Source: Isotricha intestinalis
Taxonomy: Eukaryota > Ciliophora > Litostomatea > Vestibuliferida > Isotrichidae
Assembly: GCA_023807065.1 (NCBI GenBank)
Contig: JAJJLU010000463.1
Coordinates: forward strand, 1-40,492
Direction of reading: 5' to 3'
DNA: 40,492 nucleotides
Positions 10,801 through 20,402 of the stretch are shown piece by piece. The notes below the pieces were generated by a model. It had not been told where the DNA came from. It searched no databases and saw only the letters and a program-made list of their open reading frames with translations. Every line of letters starts with the position of its first letter. Within the stretch, counting starts at the first letter, position 1. The position numbers and the translations under genes are program-made.

Positions 10801-11403
10801 GATAATTCTTATTTGTTTAAAAAGAAAAATACAGAAAAATTTGAATTAAGAAAAGAAGTTAAAGATATTTTAGAAGGAAATTATAAAAAAAAAGTTGTTG
10901 AAAAGATTCCTCAAGTTAAAAAAGAATTTAAATATGTCAAAAAGAAAAAACCTATTATTAAAATTAAAAATATTATTCCAAAATCTAAAAAAAAATTAAT
11001 TTCAAATCTTAAATCTTTTCAAACTGATTATTTAGAAGAAGATTCTGAAGAAAAAAGAAGAAAATCAGAAGAAAAAAGAAGAGAAGAAGAAGAAGAAAGA
11101 TTAAAACAAATTAGATTTGAGAAACAATTAAAAAATTTTTTCCAAAAAATTAAAGCTTTAAAAGAAGAAAAGAATGAAAATTTTAATGAAGATATTGATA
11201 AATTATTTGAAGAACAATTTTATAATTCTCAATCAGGAATAAATAGATTGTTAGAAAATAGAATTAATGATTTTAAAGGAAAATTAAATAATTATGTTTT
11301 GTCAAAAAATAATTTTAGAAAAATTAGAGAAAGTTATTTGATTTTTAAAAATCCTTGTGAATTTGAAACATCTCATAATAACATTGATAATTCCTTTAAT
11401 TAA
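7807..11403 (+). CDS. large charged low-complexity protein
   Basis: A 1198-aa protein I do not recognise. Residues 1-300 are the most protein-like part, with aromatic and proline-containing segments (FDFDFLPQIK, IYPAVYNHLS, NVFFEWIINKISGKIDYKE). The middle, about 300-650, is Asn/Ser-rich and carries a loose repeat built on the motif NTERN (four near-copies around residues 570-620). From about 690 to 1000 it becomes Lys/Glu-rich with probable long single helices and a short tandem EEQNKLI repeat. A more ordered block, KRKNAAEEYASRLSSGKIEHVDFLKHLILRNNP in essence, lies near residues 900-935. The end (about 1080-1180) is another charged helix and then an ordered tail. There are no membrane segments and no enzyme motif. 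A cytoskeletal or scaffold role is possible but only a guess. Confidence 0.75.
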   Translation: MTDSMKNNLHAIKPEDDDYFLSYRTRKKKKSIYFDFDFLPQIKNSKLTQSYSLIKKIPKIKINKVIYPAVYNHLSCISDKKSRNKKKYLHKEYLLSVKYLKFLSQENLTEDFIEKISKIDKREEIEKAKNNKNKNQMKNKSNQINDLPEILLNEETESEGKIKEFLIKTPLNKQIESLKELDKIPKIDLENSAKYIINNIKKEKNNIEPPKLIIHNVFFEWIINKISGKIDYKEQNKEVITVEYIIDLLNKEILNLKRNIIYYVNENEKLKNNQIEFSDYEDFNSLSPLENSDIEYDSNYKKNNKMAKKIHFEEVNNNMNSLSKSNNISENYIDDESQLTYYKNKFNTDKQIYSSHKLIKNNPQKNAFSHSSTNTNNSRNVNNISYASLTDKNAEKLINHSNSNHRLLFPNNFDSGYDEFSEKSNNFLHDSYRKDIKYISNKKKNLLNNNEGVIFEKTNENFIATKKSFGNMESEYDKIKIKDEQSVLPKIIDNKIKNLFPNSNRISELNADINSLIMNKNNIKKNERENISEFNNPKINQRQNSFSPFTERNKNNMISEANTDSKNINTERNSNLKTDTNTERNISNLINNIQINKENNNIKNQINTERNNYNVINNIKTNVNTIESKNSENNEINLKNNELNSNKSTLNANEEKNSNIITKDINNKQEKKTLIYLKKEEENLDDNEEEEEYEMDNDELTLENEGLKNENKKKRKNKSTKKSQNSKNKNDNNSSIITISSEKEDKKKIINRKNNKRKTKNYSEPHSNYQKLKEEKEDGGIKKLLKKKTLNLKEEEKLIIIEKEENKEVNKKKEKLEDNKIIEEDNYNPLIGALKLREEQNKLIEEQNKLIEDQKQKEIEEKKKNEELKIEEEKKLENEKRVQELVKKQQRANLTQKRKNAAEEYASRLSSGKIEHVDFLKHLILRNNPNFFNQEKFEDEMEERIRKIKEEQIQKEKEENEKIKEKENSPTNKNKEKIQMFQIEDNISEEEKEVELVYDNSYLFKKKNTEKFELRKEVKDILEGNYKKKVVEKIPQVKKEFKYVKKKKPIIKIKNIIPKSKKKLISNLKSFQTDYLEEDSEEKRRKSEEKRREEEEERLKQIRFEKQLKNFFQKIKALKEEKNENFNEDIDKLFEEQFYNSQSGINRLLENRINDFKGKLNNYVLSKNNFRKIRESYLIFKNPCEFETSHNNIDNSFN

Positions 11404-11974
11404 ATTTATTGATTTATTTCTATATTATATTTATTTACTTTTAAATTTAACTTTTTTTAATTTTTTACATATTCTTAAATAACTTATTAAATTTTATAAT
11501 TCTTTTATATATATTTAAATTATTAAATTATATAATATATTTAAATTATTATTAATATTATTTTAATATAAACCTTATTTTATATATTTATTATTTGTTT
11601 GATAACATTATAATAATTCAAATTCATCTTCAATAATAATATTCAATAAGAGTCTTTGTTTAAAACAATAAATGTATATTTTAGACTTAAATATAATTTA
11701 TTAACGCGTTTAAAAAAATTCTTATTTGAAATAAAAATAATAAAAACATTTAAATTATTCCCAAAAAAAAATTGATTTTCTGAATATTTAAAAATATCAT
11801 CAATTTAAACAATTATTTATTTTTTAACAACTATAAATAAATATATATTACACAAATACAATCTTTTTATATTCATGGAGTATATATTACAAATATTCTG
11901 TTTTTTTATTATCCAATAACTTTATTTATACAAAATTTAATTTCAAATTAACATAAATTCTTTTCATTTTTTCA
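11404..11974. other. convergent intergenic region, no gene seen
   Basis: 571 bp between two converging genes, so it should hold two 3' ends. It is very AT-rich, with one small palindrome AACGCGTT near 11703-11710. No open frame or structured RNA is evident. Confidence 0.5.
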
Positions 11975-14239
11975 TTAACAATAATAATAAGAATTTAATA
12001 ATTCTTCAACTTTACTTTTCTTTAAAGGTTTTTGTATTGTTTCAACAATACATTTAATATTTTTTAATTCTTTTATTAAATTTTCTTCAATATGAGCCGA
12101 AACAATAATAATTTTAATATTATTTGAAATTTCATTATCATCAATCATTCTTTGAATTCTTTTAGCAGCTTCTAAACCATTCATAATCGGCATCATCATA
12201 TCCAAAAATATTAACTTATAATATTTTTTATCACAAGAACAATTTAACTCTTTTTTATTAATAATAGCATCAATACATTCTTGTCCATTTGAACTTGTAT
12301 CACATTCAACATTAAATTTCTTTAACATATTTTTAATAGTTGTTAAATTAAAACTTTCATCATCACATAATAATACATCACTACAATTACAAAACTTATT
12401 ATAATTATAATTTTTTTCATAAGTAGATAATCTTGTAGTTACTTTTTCCCTTGGAGATGTTTTTTCTGTTATTCTATTTTTATAAGATATTGAAATTTCA
12501 TTTAAAGTATTATTTGCTCGTTTTAAAGAAACATTATTTCCACTTAATTTTCCAGCAGCTAAATAACCATTAATAGTTGGTCTAAAATTTGCAGAAATAT
12601 TTACTGATTCTTCATTAGAGAATGTCTTTCTTTTTGGTTTTTTTTTTGTTGATTGTGGAGAAATACTTTCTTTAAATGAACTATTTGATATATCTGAATC
12701 AGTAATTTCCATAATTTTAAAATTTTTATCTTTTGTTACTTTTATAAATGGATCATTTTCTAATAAAGTAATATCTATATTTTCATTATTTTTTGAATTA
12801 CTTCTTGAATGAAAATTTATGGTGTTATTACTTATTGTGAAATTGTTTATTGTGTTATTATTATTATTTTTAAATTCATCAAAATTACATTTTTTATTAC
12901 CAAATGATTGCGTATTTGAAGATTGAAGATTAGAAGATCCTCTATGATTATTTGGAGAAGTTATATTATCTAAATATTTTGATTCATCATTTAATGTTAT
13001 TAAAATTTTTCTATTTATTGCTTCAAATTTTTTATTTTTTTGTTCTTGAGTACATTCAGATATAAATTCTATATCTTCTTTTTCTGTTGAATATGGTATA
13101 ATTAAACTTAATAAAATATCCTCATCTTCATCATAAAATTTTATTTTTATTTTTAATATTTCACTTAAATTCATTAATAATTCTTTAGTCATTTCAATAG
13201 TTTGAACTGTTTTTGAAAAATCAAATTCTTGTTTAAATCGAAAATCTATATCATTTATAATTTTACTTTTTCTTTCTGATTTAAGAATTTGAAATTTTTT
13301 AAAGTTTAATTTTATTTTTTTATCTGAAATAATACTGTAATGAAGTTCAAAACCATTTTTTTTTGGAATCATATGATATAATAAAATATACACTCCTCTT
13401 AAGAAATTGGTTAAATAATCTTCATTTGTTTCAATATATTTATCATTTAAAAAAGTAAAATTAGTTGAATATCTAATTTCTTTATATTTAAATAACTTTG
13501 CAAAATTATTTAATATTCTCGAGAATTCATATTCTAAATTAATTTTCAAAGTACATAAAACTTGTAAATCCTTTGAACATTCAAAAATAACTTTAAAATA
13601 CCAAATAAAATTTTTTATAAAAACTTGGATTAAATTAACTAATAAACATATATCATTCATTTTAATTTTACAATCACAATAACTTTCATGTACCATTTGA
13701 TTTTCTTCATTTAGATTATCTTCCACAATATTTTGTAAAGCATTTAAAGGATTATTTAATTCATGATATAAAGTAACAATATATTGATATTTTAAACTTT
13801 TAGTTAAATTGACTTGAATACTTTTTCTTTCATCATTATAATTATCCATACAAATATAAATATTCTTTTTTACTGTTTTTATTTTAATATAAATCATTGA
13901 TAAAGGAGAAATAAAAGTTCCCGATTGAAATTTATGATAATGCTCTTCATGTTCAAATATTATTTGTTTTAAATTTAATTCACTTAAGTGATTATTTTCC
14001 CATTGTTTAAATTCTTTTAATCTCTCTTTAAAAATTTGAATATCTAAATTTCTTGGCAAGTCTAATAATTTTAATATATAAGAGTTAACCTCTTTGATTT
14101 TATAATCATTAGTTTCAGAGTCTTTTTCTAAGATAATTAATCCAATAGGAAAAAAATCTATTGTATTTTGAAAATCATTTTCATTATGATTTATCACTGT
14201 TTCAAAAGTTGGTTTATTCATCCTTCTTTTACCGATCAT
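11975..14239 (-). CDS. hybrid histidine kinase-like protein with receiver domain
   Basis: A 754-aa phosphorelay-type protein. Residues about 25-135 look like a PAS-like sensor (IDFFPIGLIILEKD, then EVNSYILKLLDLP). An H-box helix follows, with H159 in YHELNNPLNALQN, the usual autophosphorylation histidine setting. A four-helix/ATPase-like stretch runs about 190-400, but the N-box position reads NFLRGVYILLYHMIPKKNG without the expected Asn, and I see no DxGxG motif, so ATP binding may be lost. A disordered Ser/Asn linker (about 430-610) leads to a well-formed receiver domain at 621-754: acidic pair D626/D627, phospho-acceptor D680 in LDMMMPIMNG, S714, and K737 in QKPL. No membrane segment is seen, so it is probably cytosolic. 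It may work as a phospho-acceptor, phosphatase or scaffold rather than a kinase. Divergent from the WDR4-like gene, 292 bp away. Confidence 0.82.
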   Translation of the reverse strand: MIGKRRMNKPTFETVINHNENDFQNTIDFFPIGLIILEKDSETNDYKIKEVNSYILKLLDLPRNLDIQIFKERLKEFKQWENNHLSELNLKQIIFEHEEHYHKFQSGTFISPLSMIYIKIKTVKKNIYICMDNYNDERKSIQVNLTKSLKYQYIVTLYHELNNPLNALQNIVEDNLNEENQMVHESYCDCKIKMNDICLLVNLIQVFIKNFIWYFKVIFECSKDLQVLCTLKINLEYEFSRILNNFAKLFKYKEIRYSTNFTFLNDKYIETNEDYLTNFLRGVYILLYHMIPKKNGFELHYSIISDKKIKLNFKKFQILKSERKSKIINDIDFRFKQEFDFSKTVQTIEMTKELLMNLSEILKIKIKFYDEDEDILLSLIIPYSTEKEDIEFISECTQEQKNKKFEAINRKILITLNDESKYLDNITSPNNHRGSSNLQSSNTQSFGNKKCNFDEFKNNNNNTINNFTISNNTINFHSRSNSKNNENIDITLLENDPFIKVTKDKNFKIMEITDSDISNSSFKESISPQSTKKKPKRKTFSNEESVNISANFRPTINGYLAAGKLSGNNVSLKRANNTLNEISISYKNRITEKTSPREKVTTRLSTYEKNYNYNKFCNCSDVLLCDDESFNLTTIKNMLKKFNVECDTSSNGQECIDAIINKKELNCSCDKKYYKLIFLDMMMPIMNGLEAAKRIQRMIDDNEISNNIKIIIVSAHIEENLIKELKNIKCIVETIQKPLKKSKVEELLNSYYYC

Positions 14240-14531
14240 TTATTGTATTTATTGTTTAATAATGTATATTAATTTTTTTTGAAAAAATTTTCTTTTATTT
14301 TAAACAGAATTATAAATAAAAAGTTAGATATTTAATTTATTTTATTAATCATATAATAAAATAAATTGAAATATTTTTAACAAAACTAATAATATGTTTT
14401 TAAGATAAAAGGATTATTCTTTTTTAAATATTTTTATTCATAAAAGATTAAATTATAAAAGAATTATGAATCATAAAAAAATACTATAATATTATTAAAT
14501 TAAAAAAAATATATAATTTATTATTTATTTA

Positions 14532-15470
14532 ATGGAAAATAAAAAAGAAGATAAATATTTTTATTCAATTCATAATTATATAATAATATCAGAAAATCCT
14601 TTTCAAATAGCAATGATAATACATAACAAAATTTTAACATATGAAATTAACTTAACGGATTTATCTTTTTCTAAAAAAAAAGAAATAGAAATACCTGATG
14701 AAATATTAACAATAGAAAGAATTCCATTAAATAATGATATAATAATAGTAGGAAAAACTAATAAAACAATATATTACATATCATCAAAAGATAATGAAAT
14801 AAAATTTACAAGTATATGTAATAAAAATTTAACGTCTTTATTTACTATAAATGAAAATAATATAAATTATTTATTATATGCAGATAAAGTTGGTGAAATT
14901 TCAATAAAGAAAATAACACAAGATGAAACAAAAGAATCTTTTGAAAAAATGGGAAAAATTATTTGTGGTCATAGTGACTCAATAACTCATTTCCAAATTA
15001 GTAATGATCATAAATTACTGTTATCATGTGATTTTTTTGGTAAATTAAAAATATATAAATTTCCTAATATATTTAATGTTCTTTCTGTTATAATTTATCA
15101 TGATGATGATGTTAAATTTGTTAGTTTTGGAAATGAGAATGATAAATGTTTAATTGTTCTTACTAAAAATTTTAATGTTGATATTTGGTCTCTTTATGAT
15201 TTTCAAATGCAAAAAAAAGAAAAAATTGATGATAATGTTATTTATTGTAATACTTTTAATAAAAATAATATTTTATTGTTACAATATCAAAAAAATATAT
15301 TAATGTATTCAATTGATATTACTCATTTTTGTTTATGTAATAAAAAAGAATTTAAATATGATTATAATAATGAAGAAAAATATATTTTCTTTAATAATAA
15401 TGATAAAATATATTTATCAATTTTTAATAATAAAAATGAATTAACAAAAGTAGTATTAATAAATGTTTAA
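14532..15470 (+). CDS. WDR4: WDR4/Trm82-like WD40 protein
   Basis: A 312-aa beta-propeller protein that best fits the non-catalytic partner of the tRNA N7-methylguanosine-46 methyltransferase (METTL1-WDR4 in animals, Trm8-Trm82 in yeast). The evidence is a run of WD-like blades and a family-typical pair of segments: YADKVGEI (116-123), matching the ADK.GD motif, and GHSDSITHFQISNDH followed by CDFFGKLKIYKFPN (146-179), which aligns with the GH.S..TD...S.D....DRDEKIR...YP block. The DRDEKIR motif itself is changed to DFFGKLK, which weakens the call or indicates divergence at the partner interface. The catalytic partner is not in the window. Length is shorter than animal WDR4 (about 410 aa). 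It lies 73 bp upstream of the GBP-like gene on the same strand. A generic WD40 protein is the alternative. Confidence 0.55.
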   Translation: MENKKEDKYFYSIHNYIIISENPFQIAMIIHNKILTYEINLTDLSFSKKKEIEIPDEILTIERIPLNNDIIIVGKTNKTIYYISSKDNEIKFTSICNKNLTSLFTINENNINYLLYADKVGEISIKKITQDETKESFEKMGKIICGHSDSITHFQISNDHKLLLSCDFFGKLKIYKFPNIFNVLSVIIYHDDDVKFVSFGNENDKCLIVLTKNFNVDIWSLYDFQMQKKEKIDDNVIYCNTFNKNNILLLQYQKNILMYSIDITHFCLCNKKEFKYDYNNEEKYIFFNNNDKIYLSIFNNKNELTKVVLINV

Positions 15471-15543
15471 AAAATAAATAAAAATAAAATATTTATTATA
15501 AAAATTTAAAAAATAAAAAAAATTTTAAAAACAAATTAAAAAA

Positions 15544-18486
15544 ATGTCTTCAGAGGACCAAAATCAATCACCAACAAAGCCAATTCCCTTTATAACATTT
15601 GATTCTTCTTCAAACAAATTTATAATCTCAGAAGAAGCAAAAAAAATAATAAGTAAACCATCATATACAAAAGTAGGAATAATAAGTTTAGTAGGAAAAT
15701 ACAGAACAGGAAAATCATTTCTTTTAAACAGAGTATTAAAAATAAATCAACTTCAAAATAAACAAAAAATAGAAAATCCAGAAAATAACAATAATGCTAA
15801 TACTCAAGGATTTGATGTAGGACCAACAATTCGTCCTTGTACTAAAGGAATTTGGTTATGGTCAAATCCAATAATAATCCAAAATAATCATAGTGAAAAT
15901 CCTTTTCCTGCTTTTTTAATTGATACTGAAGGTCTCGGAGCTTATGATGAAGAAATTAATCATGATAGTAAAATATTTTTAATTGCTATTTTAATAAGTT
16001 CTTTATTTATTTATAATTCTTTTGGTACTATTGATGAAAATGCTCTTAATAATTTAAGTTTAATTTTAAATTTATCAAAAAATGTAAAATTAAGAAATTC
16101 ATCTTTTGAAAATGAAGAAGAAGAAATGGGAAAATATTTTCCTTCTTTATTATGGTTATTAAGAGATTTTGCTTTAAAATTAGAAGATAATGAAGGAAAT
16201 GTTATAACAGCTAAACAATATTTAGAAAATGCTTTAATGGAACAAAAAGGTATGTCTGATATTATTATTGAAAAAAATCAAGTTAGAAAATTAATTAAAA
16301 CTTATTTTCCTGAAAGAGATTGTTTTCCTTTAGTTAGACCTGTTGAAAATGAAAATGATTTACAAAATTTACAAAATTTACCTGATGAAAATATTAGACC
16401 AGAATTTTTATCTCAAAGTGAAACTTTAATTAATAAAATTTTTAAGAAAACTAAACCAAAAAATTTCAATAAGAAAATATTATCTGGAGAAATGTTATTT
16501 AGTTTAATTGAAAGTGTTATTAATTCTATAAATGAAGGTGCTATTCCAGTTATAGAAAATTCATGGAAATATGTTATTGGAACAGAATGTATGAAAAGTG
16601 TTAATGAGACTATTAAAGAATATAAAAAGAATATAATAAAATATCAAAAGGAAAATTTAGATAAGTCAGATTATTTTTCTCTTTTAGAAAAATATAATCA
16701 AGATTTAACTAATAAGTTAATTGATAAATTTAAAAATGAAAATTCTAGTAAATTTGATGATATAAATGAATATGTTAGGAAGTTAAAAATTGGGTTAAGT
16801 CAAGAGTTTAAAAAAATAAATGAAGATAATTATAATTTATTAAAAGATAAATATATAAGTGAATTAGATAAAGAAATTAATAAAATTATTTCTGATAAAG
16901 ATAAATTAACTAAAGAAAATTATATTACTTTTATTAATGAATTATTACAAAGTAGAGATAAAGTAGATAATTTAATTCCTGATTTTTTATTAAAACAACA
17001 AATTGCTTTTGATAAAATAATAAACGCTATTAAAAAGTATATTGAAGAATTTTTTGTAAAATCAAAAAATGAAATTGAAAATAAAATAAGTTCTATTAAT
17101 AATGAAAAAGAAATTATTGAGTCTAAATATAAAAATTTAAATGAAGAATATGAAAAAGACAAAAAAGAATATAAACAATATATAGATAAATATAATGAAA
17201 TGTTAATTGAATATAAATTAATAAATAAATCAAATGAAGGAAAAATAAAAAATTTTGAAAATGAAAAGAAAACTTTAAAAGAAACACATCAAAGAAATTT
17301 TGAAGAATTAAAAAAAGAAACTCAATCAAAAATAGAGAAATACACAATGGAAATAGAAAAATTAAAAAATGATATAAAAACAAAAGACGAAGAAATATTA
17401 TTAAATAAATTAAATAATGAAAAAGTAAGTGCATTAAATATTCAAAAAATTCAATTTTTAGATAAAGAACTTGGGCAATGGAAAGAAAGATATAATACTC
17501 AATCAAAAGATTTTTCAGAAGCAAAAAGTCAATTAATAAATTTAACAGCTGAAAATGATAAATTAAGTGGTGAAATTCAAAGTTTAAAAAATAAAATAAT
17601 AAGATTAAATAAGAATAATAATAATTTAAGTTTATTACAAAGTTCAGATAATTTAAAAGATAATATTCAAAAAATGTATTTGTCAACTGATATTAATGTT
17701 TCAAATAGTGAAAATTCATTTAATAATATTATAAAAAATCAAAATGAAATAAAAGAATATATTGAAAAATTAAAAAATATTATTTCTATTTTAGTTTCTA
17801 ATAATAAAGAGTTTTTAAATAATTCTAAGATTAATATTCCATCACTTACAAATTTAGAAGATAATATTCCAAAAGAAAATGAAGAAAAAGAAAAAAAAAA
17901 AGAAGAAAAATTAATATCAAATGCATTTTCTTATCAAAAACCAATTCCTCAAGGAATTCCTTTTAAAAATTTAAAATTTAAAACAGAAAGAAAAAACTTT
18001 AATAAACCTAAAATAAATATAATTAATACAATATTAAAAAAAGATGAATATGGAAAACCATATTTAGATTATGTATGTGAAATTATATATAATGATAAAG
18101 AATGGAAACTTTTAAAAAAATATAATCAATTTGCTTTACTTAATAATGCTCTTAAAAACTTATTTAAAGATGTTTTAAATTTACCAAATACAGGTTCTCT
18201 ATTTACAAATATTAATGATATGACTGGAAATTCCTTTCATGAAAATAAAATAAATCAACTTGATAAATTTATTAATGAATTAACTGAAATAGATGAAGTT
18301 TGTCGTTCTGTTCCTTTTAGAAATTTTTTTGAACTTGATGAAGAACATATTCAAATTGATAATTATTTTAAATCTAATAGTTTAGAGAAAGATATGAGTA
18401 ATAGTTTAAATGAAAATAAAAATAAAAAGCAACAAATTCTAAATCCTAGGAAATTTAATGTTTTTTCTGTACCAAAGAAAAAATAA
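15544..18486 (+). CDS. GBP-type large GTPase fused to a PX domain
   Basis: A 980-aa protein with three parts. Residues about 15-330 form a guanylate-binding-protein GTPase: P-loop GKYRTGKS (51-58), a switch-I-like segment TIRPCTKGIWLW (95-106), DTEG (127-130), and RD (207-208), the G4 motif used by GBP/atlastin proteins instead of NKxD. A helical GBP stalk and long coiled coil occupy about 340-790. Residues 821-935 resemble a phosphoinositide-binding PX domain: INTILKKDEYGKPYLDYVCEI, then EWKLLKKYNQFALL in place of the usual W.v.RRYsdF, and an LP turn followed by helices ending at FFEL. GBP proteins dimerise on membranes; the PX domain would supply lipid targeting in place of the animal CaaX tail, which is absent here. 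No transmembrane hairpin of the atlastin type is seen. GTPase assignment is firm, PX likely, function inferred. Confidence 0.87.
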   Translation: MSSEDQNQSPTKPIPFITFDSSSNKFIISEEAKKIISKPSYTKVGIISLVGKYRTGKSFLLNRVLKINQLQNKQKIENPENNNNANTQGFDVGPTIRPCTKGIWLWSNPIIIQNNHSENPFPAFLIDTEGLGAYDEEINHDSKIFLIAILISSLFIYNSFGTIDENALNNLSLILNLSKNVKLRNSSFENEEEEMGKYFPSLLWLLRDFALKLEDNEGNVITAKQYLENALMEQKGMSDIIIEKNQVRKLIKTYFPERDCFPLVRPVENENDLQNLQNLPDENIRPEFLSQSETLINKIFKKTKPKNFNKKILSGEMLFSLIESVINSINEGAIPVIENSWKYVIGTECMKSVNETIKEYKKNIIKYQKENLDKSDYFSLLEKYNQDLTNKLIDKFKNENSSKFDDINEYVRKLKIGLSQEFKKINEDNYNLLKDKYISELDKEINKIISDKDKLTKENYITFINELLQSRDKVDNLIPDFLLKQQIAFDKIINAIKKYIEEFFVKSKNEIENKISSINNEKEIIESKYKNLNEEYEKDKKEYKQYIDKYNEMLIEYKLINKSNEGKIKNFENEKKTLKETHQRNFEELKKETQSKIEKYTMEIEKLKNDIKTKDEEILLNKLNNEKVSALNIQKIQFLDKELGQWKERYNTQSKDFSEAKSQLINLTAENDKLSGEIQSLKNKIIRLNKNNNNLSLLQSSDNLKDNIQKMYLSTDINVSNSENSFNNIIKNQNEIKEYIEKLKNIISILVSNNKEFLNNSKINIPSLTNLEDNIPKENEEKEKKKEEKLISNAFSYQKPIPQGIPFKNLKFKTERKNFNKPKINIINTILKKDEYGKPYLDYVCEIIYNDKEWKLLKKYNQFALLNNALKNLFKDVLNLPNTGSLFTNINDMTGNSFHENKINQLDKFINELTEIDEVCRSVPFRNFFELDEEHIQIDNYFKSNSLEKDMSNSLNENKNKKQQILNPRKFNVFSVPKKK

Positions 18487-18660
18487 TAATTGTATATAAA
18501 AAGTAAAAAATAAATAAAAACATAATAAAATAACAATCTATTATAATATATTTTTATTATGAGTGATTTTAAATAACCAAATTTAAATAATAAAAAAATA
18601 AAATAAAATGAAAAAATATTAAAAAAATTTATCTTAATTAAAGACAAAAAAAAATAAAAA

Positions 18661-19482
18661 ATGGGAAAAGATAATCGAGGTGGTCATAAGCCTAATTTTT
18701 CCAATCGTTCATTACGAGGACGTCCAACTCGTGGAGGAGTAGGAGCAAAAGCAAAGCAAAAAACAATAATAGAGCCTCATCGTTTCCCAGGAGTATTCAT
18801 TGCTAAAACCCCAAAAATGGATCTCCTAGTAACAAAGAACTTAGCTCCAGGTCAAGTAGTATATGGAGAGAAGCACATTCAAGTATCAGATCCCTCTTCA
18901 GACACTAAGTTGGAATACCGTGTATGGAATGCTTTCCGTTCTAAACTGGGAGCAGCAATCCTCAATGGTATAGAATCAATATATATGGAACCAGGTTCTA
19001 AAGTACTTTATCTAGGAGCAGCTTCTGGAACAACAATCTCACATGTAAGTGACTTAGTAGGTGAAACTGGAACTGTATATGGTATCGAGATATCACAAAG
19101 ATCAGGGAGAGACCTTACAAATATGGCAAAACAAAGAACAAATTTAATTCCTATTATTGAAGATGGTAGGAAACCTTGGAGATATAGAATGATGGTTTCT
19201 ATGGTTGATTGTATTTTCGCTGATGTTGCTCAACCTGATCAAGCGAGAATTATTGGAATTAATGCATTATATTTTTTAAAGAATGGTGGCGGTTTTGTTT
19301 TTTCTATTAAAGCTACTTGTATTGATTCTACTGCTGAACCTGCTGTTGTTTTTGAAAATCAAATTCAAGAATTAAGGAAAATGGGATTTAAAGTTAAAGA
19401 ACAAGTTACTTTGGAACCTTATGAAAGAGATCATTGTGTTGTTACTGGTGTTTATAGACCTGTGAAAAAGAAAAAGGAATAA
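18661..19482 (+). CDS. FBL: fibrillarin, rRNA 2'-O-methyltransferase
   Basis: The methyltransferase of box C/D snoRNPs, which methylates rRNA riboses in the nucleolus; the homologue is Nop1 in yeast. The 273-aa protein has a short basic Gly/Arg leader (about residues 1-30, far shorter than the animal GAR domain) and then a highly conserved core: [11 protein letters not shown], the SAM-binding loop [25 protein letters not shown], and [10 protein letters not shown]. The C-terminal [14 protein letters not shown] and [13 protein letters not shown] blocks complete the fold. It ends in KKKKE. The first about 450 bases use more C- and G-containing codons (CGT, CTC, GGT, ACC-like) than any neighbour, probably reflecting high expression, while the second half returns to the AT-rich style. 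It follows the GBP-PX gene by 174 bp on the same strand. The start matches the usual MGK start and follows an A-rich leader. Confidence 0.96.
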   Translation: MGKDNRGGHKPNFSNRSLRGRPTRGGVGAKAKQKTIIEPHRFPGVFIAKTPKMDLLVTKNLAPGQVVYGEKHIQVSDPSSDTKLEYRVWNAFRSKLGAAILNGIESIYMEPGSKVLYLGAASGTTISHVSDLVGETGTVYGIEISQRSGRDLTNMAKQRTNLIPIIEDGRKPWRYRMMVSMVDCIFADVAQPDQARIIGINALYFLKNGGGFVFSIKATCIDSTAEPAVVFENQIQELRKMGFKVKEQVTLEPYERDHCVVTGVYRPVKKKKE

Positions 19483-20402
19483 TATTATTTAGGTTTTTAA
19501 TATATTTTTTGGAATATCAAGTTAAAGGGTTTGAATGCTTTTTTTTTGCTACTTTTTTTCTAATATTTTAAGTGGATTTTATTTATTTTTAATTGAGGAT
19601 TTTTTTCACTTTTTATTATTTAAATTTAAAATTTATTTAATTATATTTTTTTCAAGGAGGTGAATATGGGAATTTTATTAAATGATTTAATTAAGTATTG
19701 AAAATCGAAAAAACTAGATAATAAGATAATAATAGTTCTATTAGTCTAATCATCATTCATATTTTAGAAAAAAGAAAATAATCTGTATTTTATATAGAAA
19801 AGCAAATCCAAATTAGATTGACAAAAATCAAATCGATAATTGATTAATTTCTGAAGTTAAAATTGATAAAAATAAAATTTCATTATTCAAACATAAAAAT
19901 TCAATTCAAAAACAATATATTTTTTTAAATTTATAAAATAAGATTTAACAGTCAATTTCAAAAAAATAAAACAATTATTGAACAATAATCCTAAATCATA
20001 AAAAAACTAAAAAATATAAAATTTTTTTTTCTGAATGACTTAACTTATTATTTATTAATATATAAATAAAAATTATATGTTTAACATTAAAAAAACATTA
20101 TTTAATATTTTCATCCAAAATAATATTATAATTTTTATCAACCAACATTACAAATAAAATAGCTTTAAAATTATATTCAACTAAAATACTTTTTTAAATT
20201 ATTTATTGTTATACAATATAATTTCAAAATTCACTGGAATATATATTTATATTGAATAAATTCTAAAAATAATATTATTAACAAAGTATATAATTTTTCA
20301 CCGATTCTTTGATATACGAAAATTTATATATTTATATACTTGAAAAAAAATAATTGTTCCTATTTTTAACAAAAAAATGAGTTATCAATAAATAAAAGTA
20401 TT
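19483..20402. other. intergenic, no gene seen
   Basis: 920 bp downstream of fibrillarin with no sustained frame on either strand. It ends facing the 3' end of the broken TSR2-like gene. No tRNA-like or C-richer island is present. Confidence 0.5.

Noticed and set aside
17123..17686. A 187-aa hydrophobic frame antisense to the GBP-PX coiled coil.
   Set aside because: It is the mirror of a Lys/Glu/Asn-rich coding strand, which gives Leu/Phe/Tyr-rich antisense frames. The same applies to the other antisense hydrophobic frames under the large genes.
19655..19700. AAGGAGGTGA followed by ATG, like a bacterial ribosome-binding site and start.
   Set aside because: The frame closes after 11 codons and every gene here is eukaryotic.
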